DNA of 64,000 nucleotides from Bergeyella porcorum (GTDB lineage Bacteria > Bacteroidota > Bacteroidia > Flavobacteriales > Weeksellaceae): contig NZ_JBHMFD010000009.1 in assembly GCF_042427575.1 (NCBI RefSeq), positions 97,613 to 161,612 of the forward strand, written 5' to 3'. Made by a program: the position numbers and the translations under genes. Under the pieces are notes generated by a model, which worked only from the letters and a program-made list of their open reading frames with translations, searched no databases and was not told where the DNA came from. Positions 44,774 through 53,830 of this stretch are shown piece by piece (positions within the stretch are counted from its first letter, which is position 1; every line of letters begins with the position of its first letter).

Positions 44774-46054
44774 TTATAGAGCCACTTTAAATCTTTCAAA
44801 AGCGGCTTTTTCTAAGGCTTCTCTATCATCTGGATGGGCTATGCTGATGAGGAGTTTTGCTCTTTGGCGTAGATTTTTTCCGTAGAGATTCACCGCACCG
44901 TACTCTGTTACTACCCAATGGATGTGCCCTCTGGTGGTTACCACCCCTGCTCCGAGTTTCAGATGAGGGACAATTCTCGGTACTCCTTTTTTGGTTCTGG
45001 AAGTAATGGCAATGATAGGTTTTCCCCCTTCGCTAAGGGCGGCACCTCTCATAAAGTCCATCTGCCCACCGATACCGCTGTATTGGAAAGTTCCGATGGA
45101 ATCTGCACAGATTTGCCCCGTGATATCTACCTCAATAGCCGAGTTGATGGCTGTCATTTTCTTATTCTTCATAATGTTGATAGGGAAATTCACATGTTCC
45201 ACATCCAAGAATGAGATAGACGGATTATCATCTACAAAATCATATAGGCGTCTTGTACCGAAGCAGAAACTGGTGATGGTCTGGTTATTGTGAAAGCCTT
45301 TATATTTGTTATTAACCACATCTTTTTGAATCAAATCGATAACGCCATCGCTTAGCATTTCGGTATGTATTCCAAGATCTTTGTGATTATGTAGGCATTG
45401 TAATACCGCATCTGGAATAGTTCCGATACCCATTTGCAAAGTTGATTGATCATCGATTAGTTCGGCTACATTTTTCCCAATTTGAAGCTCTTCTACTCCT
45501 ACTTTCTCAGAGTAATTGATGGTAAGCAAATCAGCCTCGTGCCATACCATTTTATCAATTCTTTGAACGTGAACCATTCCATCGCCGTGGGTTCTTGGCA
45601 TCTTGGGATTGACAACTGCAATGATTTTCTTTGCTGTATCTACTGCCGCTCTGGCAATATCCACAGATGTCCCCAGAGTACAATAGCCGTGCTTATCTGG
45701 TGGCGAAACGGTAATAATGGCTACATCTAACGGAAGTAAACCATTTTTGAAAAGGATAGGAATTTCACTAAGGAATACAGGGATAAAATCGCCATTATCT
45801 CCATTCACGGCACTACGCACAGGGGTAGAGGTAAATAATGAATTGATATAAAAACTATCCTTATATTCTGGTTTAGCAATTTCTATATTACCCTGCTGTG
45901 TGATGGATACAAACTCTACATTTCTTAATCTATCAGCTTGTCTTGCCAGTTCGTCAATCAAAACATTAGGCGTACAAGCACTACCGTGAGAGAAAACCCT
46001 ATCCCCACTTTTTATTACAGAAACTGCCTCTTCGGCACTTACATATTGATACAT
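44774..46054 (-). CDS. Acetyl-CoA hydrolase/transferase family protein (4-hydroxybutyrate CoA-transferase type)
   Basis: This 426-residue family I CoA-transferase has the N-terminal domain SGDRVFSHGSACTPNVLIDEL and the C-terminal domain GIGTIPDAVLQCL, LGIHTEMLSDGVIDLI (with the likely catalytic Glu in TEMLSDG), NSAIEVDITGQICADS and GIGGQMDFMRGAA. These are shared by acetyl-CoA hydrolases, succinyl-CoA:acetate and 4-hydroxybutyrate CoA-transferases, so the substrate is open. It stands alone between terminators. A second, unrelated heterodimeric CoA-transferase (scoAB) is at 55 kb. Confidence 0.9.
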   Translation of the reverse strand: MYQYVSAEEAVSVIKSGDRVFSHGSACTPNVLIDELARQADRLRNVEFVSITQQGNIEIAKPEYKDSFYINSLFTSTPVRSAVNGDNGDFIPVFLSEIPILFKNGLLPLDVAIITVSPPDKHGYCTLGTSVDIARAAVDTAKKIIAVVNPKMPRTHGDGMVHVQRIDKMVWHEADLLTINYSEKVGVEELQIGKNVAELIDDQSTLQMGIGTIPDAVLQCLHNHKDLGIHTEMLSDGVIDLIQKDVVNNKYKGFHNNQTITSFCFGTRRLYDFVDDNPSISFLDVEHVNFPINIMKNKKMTAINSAIEVDITGQICADSIGTFQYSGIGGQMDFMRGAALSEGGKPIIAITSRTKKGVPRIVPHLKLGAGVVTTRGHIHWVVTEYGAVNLYGKNLRQRAKLLISIAHPDDREALEKAAFERFKVAL

Positions 46055-46256
46055 TTTTACAAAAATATTTAGATTAAAACTATTCTAATGATGCTCCCAA
46101 ATTTAAGTATTTTTTTCTGATTTGAAAAATAGTCAATAACTGATAGTTGTTAGTTTAATTTTTCAAATTTTGCCACAGAAGACAATAGCATTATTTCTCA
46201 AAAATAATTTCTGAGATTTTATCAAAGTTATCATTTTCTTTCCCTTGATTGAAAAA

Positions 46257-46790
46257 TCAAAAAGTCATCACCGCTTCATAGAAATCTTCTTCCATTACGC
46301 TTAATTGCTGCACCAAAAGCCGAATTCCCTCAAGGTGCTCTACCATAGGATGTTTTGCAAAAGAGATGGGAATGGCTCCCATTGGCGTTTCAATGGTATC
46401 CCCAATAGGATGTGTGGAAGTATAAGGAAGCCTACGGAAGTAGTTTTCTACATTCTCTAATGCTGCATTAATATTCTCATTGTTTTCAGGATAGACCAAT
46501 ACGCCACCTCCTGTGATGCTATTGAGTAAATCGGGGATTGACAACTCTGATGCGGAGCTGAGCAATACCACATTAGGATGAAACAAAGCTACATCAGAAT
46601 GCCGACTTTCAAAGATGAGAAAATCATTATTCTGAATGTTTTTCTCTCCATTATCCAAAATATAATCTGTGGAAATCCCACAAAAATCTAAGATATGCAA
46701 TACCAGCCGAGCCATACCAGATTCGCTGGAAATTAGAATGCGTGTTTTATCCTGATGGTCTTTAAATAGTTGTAAAGCTGTTGTTTCCAA
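46257..46790 (-). CDS. Protein of unknown function with Rossmann/Mur-ligase-like features
   Basis: This 177-residue cytoplasmic protein is not a family I know. Short pieces (LVLHILDFCGISTDYILDNG and NDFLIFESRHSDVALFHPNVVLLSS) recall the central region of Mur-type ligases such as Mpl, but there is no P-loop (GTHGKT), so it cannot be an active ligase of that type. The start codon is TTG at 46790, six bases after the acyltransferase stop; the next ATG is 25 codons in. It is the third gene of a nudix-plsC cluster. The conserved position suggests a housekeeping envelope or lipid role, but that is a guess. Confidence 0.6.
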   Translation of the reverse strand: METTALQLFKDHQDKTRILISSESGMARLVLHILDFCGISTDYILDNGEKNIQNNDFLIFESRHSDVALFHPNVVLLSSASELSIPDLLNSITGGGVLVYPENNENINAALENVENYFRRLPYTSTHPIGDTIETPMGAIPISFAKHPMVEHLEGIRLLVQQLSVMEEDFYEAVMTF

Positions 46791-46796
46791 AGTATT

Positions 46797-47594
46797 TTAG
46801 TTTTTGTTTTCGGCTTTTTTAGCTTTCAGTTCCTCATCATACTCGTAGAGGAGGTTAAAATCTGGCGTTTGCTCTATGGCAACCATTATTTTATCCAAAA
46901 TATCCTTTGCCGATTCATTTTCATAATCTATCTCCAATGGTTTTTTAAACTCCATTGTAGGTTCTACACCAGTTACTTTCACTTTCAATCCCTTTTTATC
47001 AAAAGCCCTTCTAAATCCATTGATTTTGATAGGTACTACAATAGGACGCTGCTGCTTTACCAGTTTAGCTGTACCTTTTCTTCCTTGTGCAAATGCGGTG
47101 GTAGTCCCTTGTGGGAAGGTAATTACCCAGCCATTGTCCAAAGCTTTCATTATATTATCCACCTCGCTCATATCCACCATTCTATTCACATCTTTGCCCT
47201 CTGCACGCCAAGTTCTTTTCACTGTAACAGCACCTGCGATTTTAAAAATTTTAGGCAAAATTCCTTTATTCATTGTTTCTTCTGCAGCTACATAATAGAA
47301 ATCCACTTTGGGATTAAGAAGATAGATAGGATTTTTAATGGTATTGAGATAGCCATTGTTCACCGCACAGAATGCGTGATACATTGCTGCCACATCTGCA
47401 AAATAGGTCTGATGGTTGGATACAAAAAGGACATTGCTATCGGGTAGGTCTTTAAGGTATTCCGTTCCTGAAATTTTGAGTTTATTAAAACCGTTGAACC
47501 TTCTATAAGAGACCATTCCCAAGATGAAAATAATGAATCTTTTAAGGAAATAGGGTGTCCCGAAGGCATCGGTAAATATGTTTTTTTTTGCCAT
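46797..47594 (-). CDS. PlsC-type 1-acyl-glycerol-3-phosphate acyltransferase
   Basis: This 265-residue membrane-associated acyltransferase has the catalytic H-x4-D in VSNHQTYFAD near residues 63-72, the substrate block GAVTVKRTWR near 135, the phosphate-binding FPQGTTTAFAQGRKGTA near 177 and VVPIKINGFRRAF near 205. An N-terminal hydrophobic helix (FLKRFIIFILGMVSYRRF) anchors it. It probably makes phosphatidic acid or remodels lysophospholipids. The ATG at 47594 is preferred over an upstream frame that runs into the nudix gene. It follows the nudix gene by 26 bases. Confidence 0.9.
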   Translation of the reverse strand: MAKKNIFTDAFGTPYFLKRFIIFILGMVSYRRFNGFNKLKISGTEYLKDLPDSNVLFVSNHQTYFADVAAMYHAFCAVNNGYLNTIKNPIYLLNPKVDFYYVAAEETMNKGILPKIFKIAGAVTVKRTWRAEGKDVNRMVDMSEVDNIMKALDNGWVITFPQGTTTAFAQGRKGTAKLVKQQRPIVVPIKINGFRRAFDKKGLKVKVTGVEPTMEFKKPLEIDYENESAKDILDKIMVAIEQTPDFNLLYEYDEELKAKKAENKN

Positions 47595-47620
47595 TTCTTG
47601 ATTAAAAGTAAGCTGCGAAT

Positions 47621-48250
47621 TTACAAATTTTTTAATAATTGTCGGAACTCGCTTAGAATCATAGCGGTGGCTCCCCACACCTTATAACCATTGAACTCTA
47701 TTGTAGGAACTTCCACCCCTCGCGAGGTAGGCAGGGTCATCAGTTTTGGTGTTTCTTCCATTTGCAAAATAGTAGATACAGGAAACTCTATCAGCTCTAA
47801 GGCTTCTGATGCTTGTAGGGTAAAACTGGGATTTTTCTTGGTAAATGAAATGAAAGAATGCACATAGAAATTGCTTGGCGGGATATAGATAGGGGAAATT
47901 TCTCTGATGATTTTCACATAATGTTCCTCAATGCCTATTTCCTCTGCCGTTTCGCGTTTTGCGGTATGGGCAAAGTCTATATCCGTAGGGTCTTGGCTAC
48001 CTCCAGGGAGGGAAATCTGCCCACTATGGCGGTCATTTTCATTTTCTGTACGAAGCATTAGGGGAAAATACCATTGATTATCTTTTAGATAGAGAAGGAT
48101 ATTAACGGCAGCAAAACGGGGCTGTTTTGCTAAGATTTCTTCATAACTTAAAATAGGGCGATAGGGCGGTGAATAGATGGCGTGGGCTTTATCCCCCCAA
48201 AGTGAAGCATTTTTAATTTTCCTTAATAAGTCTTTTCCCAATGATTCCAT
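47621..48250 (-). CDS. Nudix hydrolase, CoA pyrophosphatase type
   Basis: This 209-residue Nudix protein has ISLPGGSQDPTDIDFAHTA followed by KRETAEEIGI (about residues 80-108). That is the variant box of the CoA/acyl-CoA pyrophosphatases (NudL/Nudt7-like, with LPGG..D..D and RE..EE.G). These enzymes cut CoA to 4'-phosphopantetheine and adenosine 3',5'-bisphosphate. The ATG at 48250 is preferred over one 15 codons up, because a -7 box lies between them. It leads a three-gene cluster with plsC and the unknown gene. Confidence 0.88.
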   Translation of the reverse strand: MESLGKDLLRKIKNASLWGDKAHAIYSPPYRPILSYEEILAKQPRFAAVNILLYLKDNQWYFPLMLRTENENDRHSGQISLPGGSQDPTDIDFAHTAKRETAEEIGIEEHYVKIIREISPIYIPPSNFYVHSFISFTKKNPSFTLQASEALELIEFPVSTILQMEETPKLMTLPTSRGVEVPTIEFNGYKVWGATAMILSEFRQLLKNL

Positions 48251-48254
48251 AGCA

Positions 48255-48262
48255 CAAAGGTA
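48255..48262 (-). promoter_or_regulatory. Promoter -7 element of the nudix-plsC cluster
   Basis: TACCTTTG on the minus strand ends four bases before the nudix ATG at 48250. This again predicts a leaderless transcript, as at hemN and panD. Confidence 0.5.
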
Positions 48263-48342
48263 TGGATTTTTATAGTTTTTTGAGCATATCCCCAAACAAG
48301 GTTGGCGGTCATAAAATTTCTTTGATTTTCATTGTATTATTA

Positions 48343-48519
48343 CAACTTCCACGAGCTTTTCCTCAACTTCTACGAGCACTTCCTCAACTTCTACGAGCAC
48401 TTCCTCAACTTCTACGAGCTTTTCCTCAACTTCTACGAGCGTTTCCTCAACTTCTACGAGCACTTCCTCAACTTCTACGAGCATTTCCTCAACTTCCACG
48501 AGCACTTCCTCAACTTCCT
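48343..48519. repeat. 21-base tandem array, eight units plus a partial one
   Basis: Units CAACTTCTACGAGCACTTCC+T with starts every 21 bases from 48343. Variation is limited to a few positions (CAC/TTT/GTT/CAT after GAG, one TTCC for TTCT). There are no spacers, so it is not a CRISPR array. Open frames through it give Val-Glu or Leu-Asn-Phe-Tyr heptad repeats and are by-products. Confidence 0.95.
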
Positions 48520-48550
48520 TGCTGTTTGTATAACCTATTTTTTCAAACAA

Positions 48551-48586
48551 AAAAAAGTGATGCTAAGAGAGAAGCACCACTTTTTA
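48551..48586 (-). terminator. Terminator after the GH97 gene
   Basis: AAAAAGTGATGCT and AGCACCACTTTTT form a hairpin with one mismatch, about 12 bases past the GH97 stop on the minus strand, followed by T. Confidence 0.7.
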
Positions 48587-48596
48587 AGTATTTTAA

Positions 48597-50753
48597 TTAT
48601 TGACCTATTGGGCGAATGCTCATTGCATAGCCTCCACTTCGGGCAAGTTTTACTGGGATTTTGGTTTTATTATCAATGGTTTTGGTATAGATATGATAAG
48701 ATTGCGGATTGCTGATATAGTCTGCATCTTTACCATCTTCATATACCGTTACTTGATATTTTTTTCCTTTCGGAAGAAATGAGAAATCTACCACATAGCT
48801 TCGGGCATTCTCATCTGTAATCCCTCCTACAAACCATTCTTCTTTCCCTTTGGCTTTTCTAGCAATGTGGATATAATCCCCTGGTTCAGCAGCTAAAATC
48901 TGAGTATCATCCCAATCTGCTGCCACATCTTTGATAAACTGAAAGGCATCTAGATGTTTCTCATAATTTTCGGGTAAATCTGCTGCCATCTGCAATGGAG
49001 AATATAGTACAACATATAGGGCCAATTGCTTAGTAAGAGTGGTTTTCACGAAACGCGTATCGTTAGGGAAATAATAGTCTAACTTAGTTTGGAAAATCCC
49101 TGGGGTGTAGTCCATAGCACCGCCCATCAATCGGGTAAATGGCAAAATGGTCTGGTGATCTGGATTGTTTCCTCCAAAGGCTTCAAACTCTGTTCCTCTC
49201 GCTGCCTCTGCTGCAATCCAGTTAGGATAAGTGCGGCTCAATCCCGTAGGGCGAACGCTTTCGTGAGAGTTTACCATAATCTTGTAGTCATTAGCTTTCT
49301 CTGCAATTCTCAGATAGTGGTTTATCATCCATTGAGAATAATGATGCTCCCCTCTTGGGATAATATTGCCCACATAGCCCGTCTTCACAGAAGGATATCC
49401 GTATTGATTCATCAGTTGGAATGCTTTATCTGCCCATCGTTCATAGTTGGTTGCAGAGCCAGAGGTCTCGTGGTGCATCATCAGTTTAATTCCCTTTTGG
49501 TGGGCATGGTCATTCAGCATTTTAATATCAAAATCAGGGTATGGTGTAATGAAGTCAAAAACAAATTCTTTAGACTTTCCAAACCAATCTTCCCAACCGA
49601 TATTCCACCCTTCGATGAGCAGAGCATCAAAGCCGTGTTTGGATGCAAAATCAATATATTGCTTTACTTTATCGTTATTAGCAGCGTGGTTGTTATTAGG
49701 GGTAAGTTTAGAGAAATCGGTTTTATCGATATGAACATTATTTGCCGTAGAATAAGCCCATTGGGATTTCCCTATAATCATCTCCCACCATACGCCCATA
49801 TATTTGGTAGGTTTTATATATGAGGTATCCTTATAGTGTGTGGGCTCATTCAGGTTAAAAATCATTTTGGAAGCCAAAACCTCTTCCGCCTTTGGAGATG
49901 CAATGATGGTTCGCCACGGCGAGACTGCTGGTGTCTGGATATAGCCTTTGGCTCCCTGAGCATCTGGCGTAAGGTGGGTTTTCAGCGTGAAGGTTTGGGC
50001 ATCTACTTCCACATTTGCCGTAGGATAGTTAATAACCGCCGCTTCAGAGATGCTATAATACATTGGGGCTTTGCCTTCCCACTTCATCATTGTTGGGATT
50101 TGTATGGCATTTTTAATGAGGGTTTGCGAGGCATTGCCATCATAAGATTTTGGCCAACGGGCAGGGATTTCGGAGATTTTAGTTTCCTGATATTGGTACT
50201 CTTGAGAATCATAGTCCCCAGCAATCCACCAAGTTTTCATATCGGCAGGAAGATTAATTTCGGTATCTTCTTCTTTGATGATGAAATAGTTAAGGTTTTT
50301 TTGCTCTGGAAATTCATATCTAAAACCAAGACCATCATTGAATAATCTGAACTTCAAAACGATATATCTATCATTTTCAGCTTGATTAAGCGTTACTGCC
50401 AGCTCATTGTAGTGGTTTAGATAAGTTTTTTTCTCACCTAAAATAGGGTTCCATTCTTCTTTTTTAGAACTGAAATGCTCCTCTGTTTTCACAAAACCAT
50501 TGGCTAACTGAGAACTTTGGTGGGTATTATCTATCTCGGTAGCAAATTTGATGTCATTATCTTTCATCAATCTCAAGCCCAGTTTGGAATCTTCCACTAA
50601 GGTTTTACCTTGGTATTTCAGGTTATAATATGGTACTCCTGCCTTCAGTTGGAAATTCATTTCAAATTTACCATCTGGCGATTTGAGCGTTTGAGCGTTC
50701 ATCCACAATGTGGCACCTAAAAGGAAAAACGCCCCTATTTTTATATTTTTCAT
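48597..50753 (-). CDS. Glycoside hydrolase family 97 alpha-glucosidase/galactosidase, exported
   Basis: This 718-residue periplasmic enzyme has a signal peptide (IKIGAFFLLGATLWMNAQ). An N-terminal beta-sandwich (about 20-300) is typical of GH97. Next is a TIM barrel with MGVWWEMIIGKSQWAYST near residue 318, LIEGWNIGWEDWFG near 385 and MMHHETSGSATNYERW near 425, and last a C-terminal beta domain. The HHE(T/N) motif and VNSHESVRPTGLSRTYPN are GH97 hallmarks. Inverting members (SusB type) use several Glu and retaining ones an Asp; I cannot decide the mechanism by eye. With the GH13 lipoprotein and glucokinase it fits starch or maltodextrin use. Confidence 0.93.
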   Translation of the reverse strand: MKNIKIGAFFLLGATLWMNAQTLKSPDGKFEMNFQLKAGVPYYNLKYQGKTLVEDSKLGLRLMKDNDIKFATEIDNTHQSSQLANGFVKTEEHFSSKKEEWNPILGEKKTYLNHYNELAVTLNQAENDRYIVLKFRLFNDGLGFRYEFPEQKNLNYFIIKEEDTEINLPADMKTWWIAGDYDSQEYQYQETKISEIPARWPKSYDGNASQTLIKNAIQIPTMMKWEGKAPMYYSISEAAVINYPTANVEVDAQTFTLKTHLTPDAQGAKGYIQTPAVSPWRTIIASPKAEEVLASKMIFNLNEPTHYKDTSYIKPTKYMGVWWEMIIGKSQWAYSTANNVHIDKTDFSKLTPNNNHAANNDKVKQYIDFASKHGFDALLIEGWNIGWEDWFGKSKEFVFDFITPYPDFDIKMLNDHAHQKGIKLMMHHETSGSATNYERWADKAFQLMNQYGYPSVKTGYVGNIIPRGEHHYSQWMINHYLRIAEKANDYKIMVNSHESVRPTGLSRTYPNWIAAEAARGTEFEAFGGNNPDHQTILPFTRLMGGAMDYTPGIFQTKLDYYFPNDTRFVKTTLTKQLALYVVLYSPLQMAADLPENYEKHLDAFQFIKDVAADWDDTQILAAEPGDYIHIARKAKGKEEWFVGGITDENARSYVVDFSFLPKGKKYQVTVYEDGKDADYISNPQSYHIYTKTIDNKTKIPVKLARSGGYAMSIRPIGQ

Positions 50754-50889
50754 ATCACAAAATTTGAGACAAATATAGTAATTTACGCCTATAAACTTCG
50801 CTATTCGTATTTATTATTTGGGGAGATTTATCTCATAAAACAGCTTACTATCAAGAGAGAAAACTAAATTTCATTCTAAGATTCACGTT

Positions 50890-51837
50890 CTAAAACCATT
50901 TCTTTATTTTGAAAAAAATAAATGGTAAAATCATTGACAGAAACATTACTCCAAGCACAATAGGATACGGATTAGAAAGTTCTGGCATATGCTCAAAGTT
51001 CATTCCGTAGATACCCGCTATCATTGTGGGTAGAGAAATACATAGGGTAATGATTGTTAAGATTTTAAAGATGTAATTTTGTTCTATATCTATCTTTCTG
51101 GCGACATTTTCTTTCAAGCTCGTCAGCCGCTCTGCATTGAACTGTAAATAATCTGAAACCACCGAAAGGTCGCTAAGCTCGCGGTCTATAGCTTCTTTGA
51201 TATTAATATTAGTTTGTGCAGCATTTTTCTTATAAAGCAAAAATACACGCTCGGTTTCTATAAGCATTTCTTTGATGAGCATATTATTAAAACTATGCTG
51301 AGCAATGAGATTGAGCGTAGCATTGGTAAATTTTTCTTTTTGCAAGATGCGCGTAGCGAGTTGTTTCACTCTTTTCACCTCATTTTCGGTAATATCAGCA
51401 TAATAATCGCTAATAAACTCTATCTGCAAATCAAAAATATCATTAGGGTCCTCTAATAATTGTAATTGTGAAATTTTTCGGATATAGTTTTTGTTAATAT
51501 ACGCATCAATATCCGAATTGAGAAATAAAAACAATTTATCCCTTGTAAGGACAAAAAACAAAGGGCGTTCTTCTAGCTCATTCTTTTCATTGTAAAAGGG
51601 AAGCGAAATATGAAATGCCACCTGAGAAGGAGTTGAGAAAAAGTGGGAACTAATCTCTATATCCTGAAAATGCTTAATGATAGAAGCGTCTATATCATAT
51701 TGATTTTCTAAGCGTTTAATATCCTCTTTCGTAGCATCTACCACCTGCATCAAATGAAAATCTTGGGCAGATACATTGATATCTTCTACCGTAGAACACT
51801 GCAGTAAGGTTTTGTTTTTTAATAAAATATCTATCAT
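50890..51837 (-). CDS. corA: CorA family magnesium/divalent-cation channel
   Basis: This 315-residue protein has the CorA fold: a long cytoplasmic N-terminal domain and helices, then two C-terminal transmembrane segments (IFKILTIITLCISLPTMIAGIYGMNF near 255-280 and YPIVLGVMFLSMILPFIFF near 289-308). The selectivity loop motif YGMNFEHMPEL (GMN) lies between them. The C-terminus is basic (KIKKWF) as expected. The ATG at 51837 is preferred over a TTG eight codons up. A TACTTTTG -7-like box (51859-51866, minus strand) lies 21 bases before it. Confidence 0.93.
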   Translation of the reverse strand: MIDILLKNKTLLQCSTVEDINVSAQDFHLMQVVDATKEDIKRLENQYDIDASIIKHFQDIEISSHFFSTPSQVAFHISLPFYNEKNELEERPLFFVLTRDKLFLFLNSDIDAYINKNYIRKISQLQLLEDPNDIFDLQIEFISDYYADITENEVKRVKQLATRILQKEKFTNATLNLIAQHSFNNMLIKEMLIETERVFLLYKKNAAQTNINIKEAIDRELSDLSVVSDYLQFNAERLTSLKENVARKIDIEQNYIFKILTIITLCISLPTMIAGIYGMNFEHMPELSNPYPIVLGVMFLSMILPFIFFKIKKWF

Positions 51838-51869
51838 TTTTATCTCACAAATAAGCGACAAAAGTACTT

Positions 51870-52224
51870 ATTTTTTGATTTTTTCACGGTATTTTTTCAT
51901 CTATTTCAACCCAAATTCTGCAATAAGCTTTAGGCGGTAAGCCATAAGCTTTCATTCAATAAGATAGATTTTGTAAGTCTTTTAATGATTTTCATTAATC
52001 CATAGTTATTGATATTAACTTTCGGCTAAAGCCTTTTAGGGTAACCTTCTCAAAAGTCGGGCTAAAGCCCAACCCTATTGAAGATTCAAACTACTTGAAT
52101 AAAAGGTAATTTTTCTAAAATAAAAAACATTTTTTCAACTGCTTAATCCAGAACAAACAAATCACAATAATTAACAGAAACATCACCAAATAAACGTTTA
52201 ATTAAATAAAATATTAAACAATTG
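51870..52224. other. Intergenic stretch with GGCTAAAGCC words
   Basis: No gene is visible. GGCTAAAGCC occurs twice (52024-52033 and 52060-52069), the second inside the palindrome GGGCTAAAGCCC, and related words (TTTAGGCGGTAAGCCATAAGC) lie at 51929-51949. These could be a degraded dispersed repeat or transcription-stop hairpins. The rest is AT-rich. Confidence 0.4.
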
Positions 52225-52255
52225 TTGTATAATTGTTAAATAATTATTACATTTG
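52225..52255 (+). promoter_or_regulatory. Promoter of the T9SS cargo gene
   Basis: TTG (52225-52227), 20-base spacer and TACATTTG (52248-52255). This predicts a transcript start near 52262 and a 5' leader of about 115 bases, longer than at most genes here. Confidence 0.6.
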
Positions 52256-52375
52256 GAAATTCTATTCTAATTGATAAAAAAACGTATCCTAATAAGGAAG
52301 AGGTGGTATTTTTAAGCTCATTCAGAAAAAATAAATTTTAAATCATATATGTTTAACTTTTAATTTTTTTTAATT

Positions 52376-53263
52376 ATGACAAGAAAAGTATTCTATTTTC
52401 TATTGGCAATGGTAAGCATTTGCCTTAATGCACAAAGTTTAACCATCAATGGTATAAGCATTTCAGGAGCGGGCTACATAGAAAAACCTTTCATTACAGG
52501 TAAAATTCATTTTGATGGAACCAACACCCTCACCTTGGAAGACGCCAGTATTTCTACAGATGGACTAAACCACGGCATCAATACGGATATTCCTAACTTT
52601 AAAATCATCCTTCTCGGAAGCAATACTATTACCACCAAGGAACGTGTAGGAATTAGAATTGCCAATGCAACTAACAATACCATTACAGGAGGTGGTCGCT
52701 TAGAAATTCTCAATTCAGCCACGGGAATTTTCATATCAGGAACTGCAGCACTCACTATCGAGGGCGGTATAGATCTCCTAGCAGAGTGTACCCGCTATGG
52801 CATTACTGGGATGAAACGCACTGGACAAACGTTAACCATAGATAATGCCCGAGTGAGAGTAAAAGGAGAAAGTAATGGCTCTATAATGGATTTAACAGGT
52901 CTTACTCTATTGGGAGGAACTAAAATAAAAGAGCCTACTGGAGCCGTATTCCAAAGTGGTGCAGTCTATGTTGATGGATTAGTTTGTGTAGAAATGGTAG
53001 AGATTACATCTGAAACCCTAAGCGTTAATGAAATCCAACCAAACTCTAGCATAAACCTATACCCTAACCCAGCCATAAACGAAATTTTTGTAGAAACTTC
53101 TAATGCAACAGCGGGTATAATCTACATTCTAGACGCTAGTGGAAAAGTAGCTCACTCCCAAGCAGCAAAAGGTAAGAAAAACAAAATCAATGTGAGCCAA
53201 TTAAGCAAAGGTATTTATTTTGTAAAGTATGGCGATAATAGCAATAAGTTTATAAAACAGTAA
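52376..53263 (+). CDS. Secreted protein with type IX secretion C-terminal signal
   Basis: This 295-residue cargo protein has a Sec signal peptide (MTRKVFYFLLAMVSICLNAQ). The middle (about 20-205) is Gly/Thr/Asn-rich with short repeated strands (NTITGGGRLEILNSATGIFISGTAALTIEGG), which suggests a small right-handed beta-helix. The C-terminal about 75 residues are a type A T9SS sorting domain: SSINLYPNPAINEIFVET, IYILDASGKVAHSQ, ISxLSKGIYFVKYG-like and a basic end NKFIKQ. The domain sends the protein through T9SS to the cell surface. The role of the passenger is unknown. Confidence 0.88.
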   Translation: MTRKVFYFLLAMVSICLNAQSLTINGISISGAGYIEKPFITGKIHFDGTNTLTLEDASISTDGLNHGINTDIPNFKIILLGSNTITTKERVGIRIANATNNTITGGGRLEILNSATGIFISGTAALTIEGGIDLLAECTRYGITGMKRTGQTLTIDNARVRVKGESNGSIMDLTGLTLLGGTKIKEPTGAVFQSGAVYVDGLVCVEMVEITSETLSVNEIQPNSSINLYPNPAINEIFVETSNATAGIIYILDASGKVAHSQAAKGKKNKINVSQLSKGIYFVKYGDNSNKFIKQ

Positions 53264-53283
53264 CTTTAAGTACATCAAACAAC

Positions 53284-53318
53284 AAAAACCACTCAGATAT
53301 AATCCCCGAGTGGTTTTT
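53284..53318. terminator. Bidirectional terminator
   Basis: AAAAACCACTC (53284-53294) pairs with GAGTGGTTTTT (53308-53318), between the convergent T9SS cargo gene and rplS. Confidence 0.9.
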
Positions 53319-53340
53319 GTCTTTATCAGTCTGAATTGAA

Positions 53341-53697
53341 TTAATTCTTTTTGTAAGCAGCGTCTTTAATTCTCGCTTTTTTACCTCTAAGCTGTCTGAA
53401 GTAGTAGATTCTTGCTCTTCTTACTTTACCTCTTCTATCTACTTCAATTTTTTGTAGAGCTGGCATATTGATTGGGAAAACTCTTTCCACACCCACATCA
53501 CCACTCATTTTTCTAATTGTGAAGGTCTTAGTAGCACCAGTTCCTCTAAGCTGGATTACAGTTCCTTTGAAAAACTGCGTTCTGGTTTTGTTACCTTCTT
53601 TAATTTCGTAATACACTGTAATAGTGTCTCCTGCTTTGAATTCTGGGAATTCTTTCTTAGCGATGTACTTGTCTTGTACGTACTTTAATAAATCCAT
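53341..53697 (-). CDS. rplS: 50S ribosomal protein L19
   Basis: This 118-residue ribosomal protein lies at the interface of the two subunits. The L19 signatures are FKAGDTITVYYEIKEGNKTRTQFFKGTVI near residues 21-49, RKMSGDVGVERVFPINMPALQKIEV near 63 and the basic RRGKVRRARIYYFRQLRGKKARIKD at the end. The ATG at 53697 (MDLLKYVQDKY) is the family start; the frame is open 11 codons further. It is not adjacent to trmD here, although the two are neighbours in many bacteria. Confidence 0.98.
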   Translation of the reverse strand: MDLLKYVQDKYIAKKEFPEFKAGDTITVYYEIKEGNKTRTQFFKGTVIQLRGTGATKTFTIRKMSGDVGVERVFPINMPALQKIEVDRRGKVRRARIYYFRQLRGKKARIKDAAYKKN

Positions 53698-53767
53698 TAT
53701 TAATATATAAAAAAGTTTAAAGTCAAACAACTTACACGGCTCTCGTCAGAGGTTGATTAACAGGTTG

Positions 53768-53798
53768 CAAAAATACATTTTTTTTTCAAATGGACAAA
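53768..53798 (-). promoter_or_regulatory. Promoter of rplS
   Basis: On the minus strand TTTG (53795-53798), a 19-base spacer and TATTTTTG (53768-53775). The leader of about 64 bases contains CTCTGACGAGAG, a small hairpin that could take part in L19 regulation; that is speculative. Confidence 0.65.
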
Positions 53799-53830
53799 AA
53801 CTTTCTGAAAATAATTATCAATACACTCCC

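Noticed and set aside
48343..48519. CRISPR array
   Set aside because: Units abut without unique spacers and are too short. The same holds for the arrays at 21.06 and 61.27 kb. No cas genes are present.
48329..48550. Open frames across the 21-base array, Val-Glu-rich on one strand and Leu-Asn-Phe-Tyr-rich on the other
   Set aside because: A spacer-free 21-base period stays open in several frames by itself. There is no start context and no non-repeat domain.
51921..52069. Riboswitch suggested by GGCTAAAGCC/GGGCTAAAGCCC hairpins
   Set aside because: They lie more than 300 bases upstream of the next gene and before its promoter, and match no riboswitch core I know.
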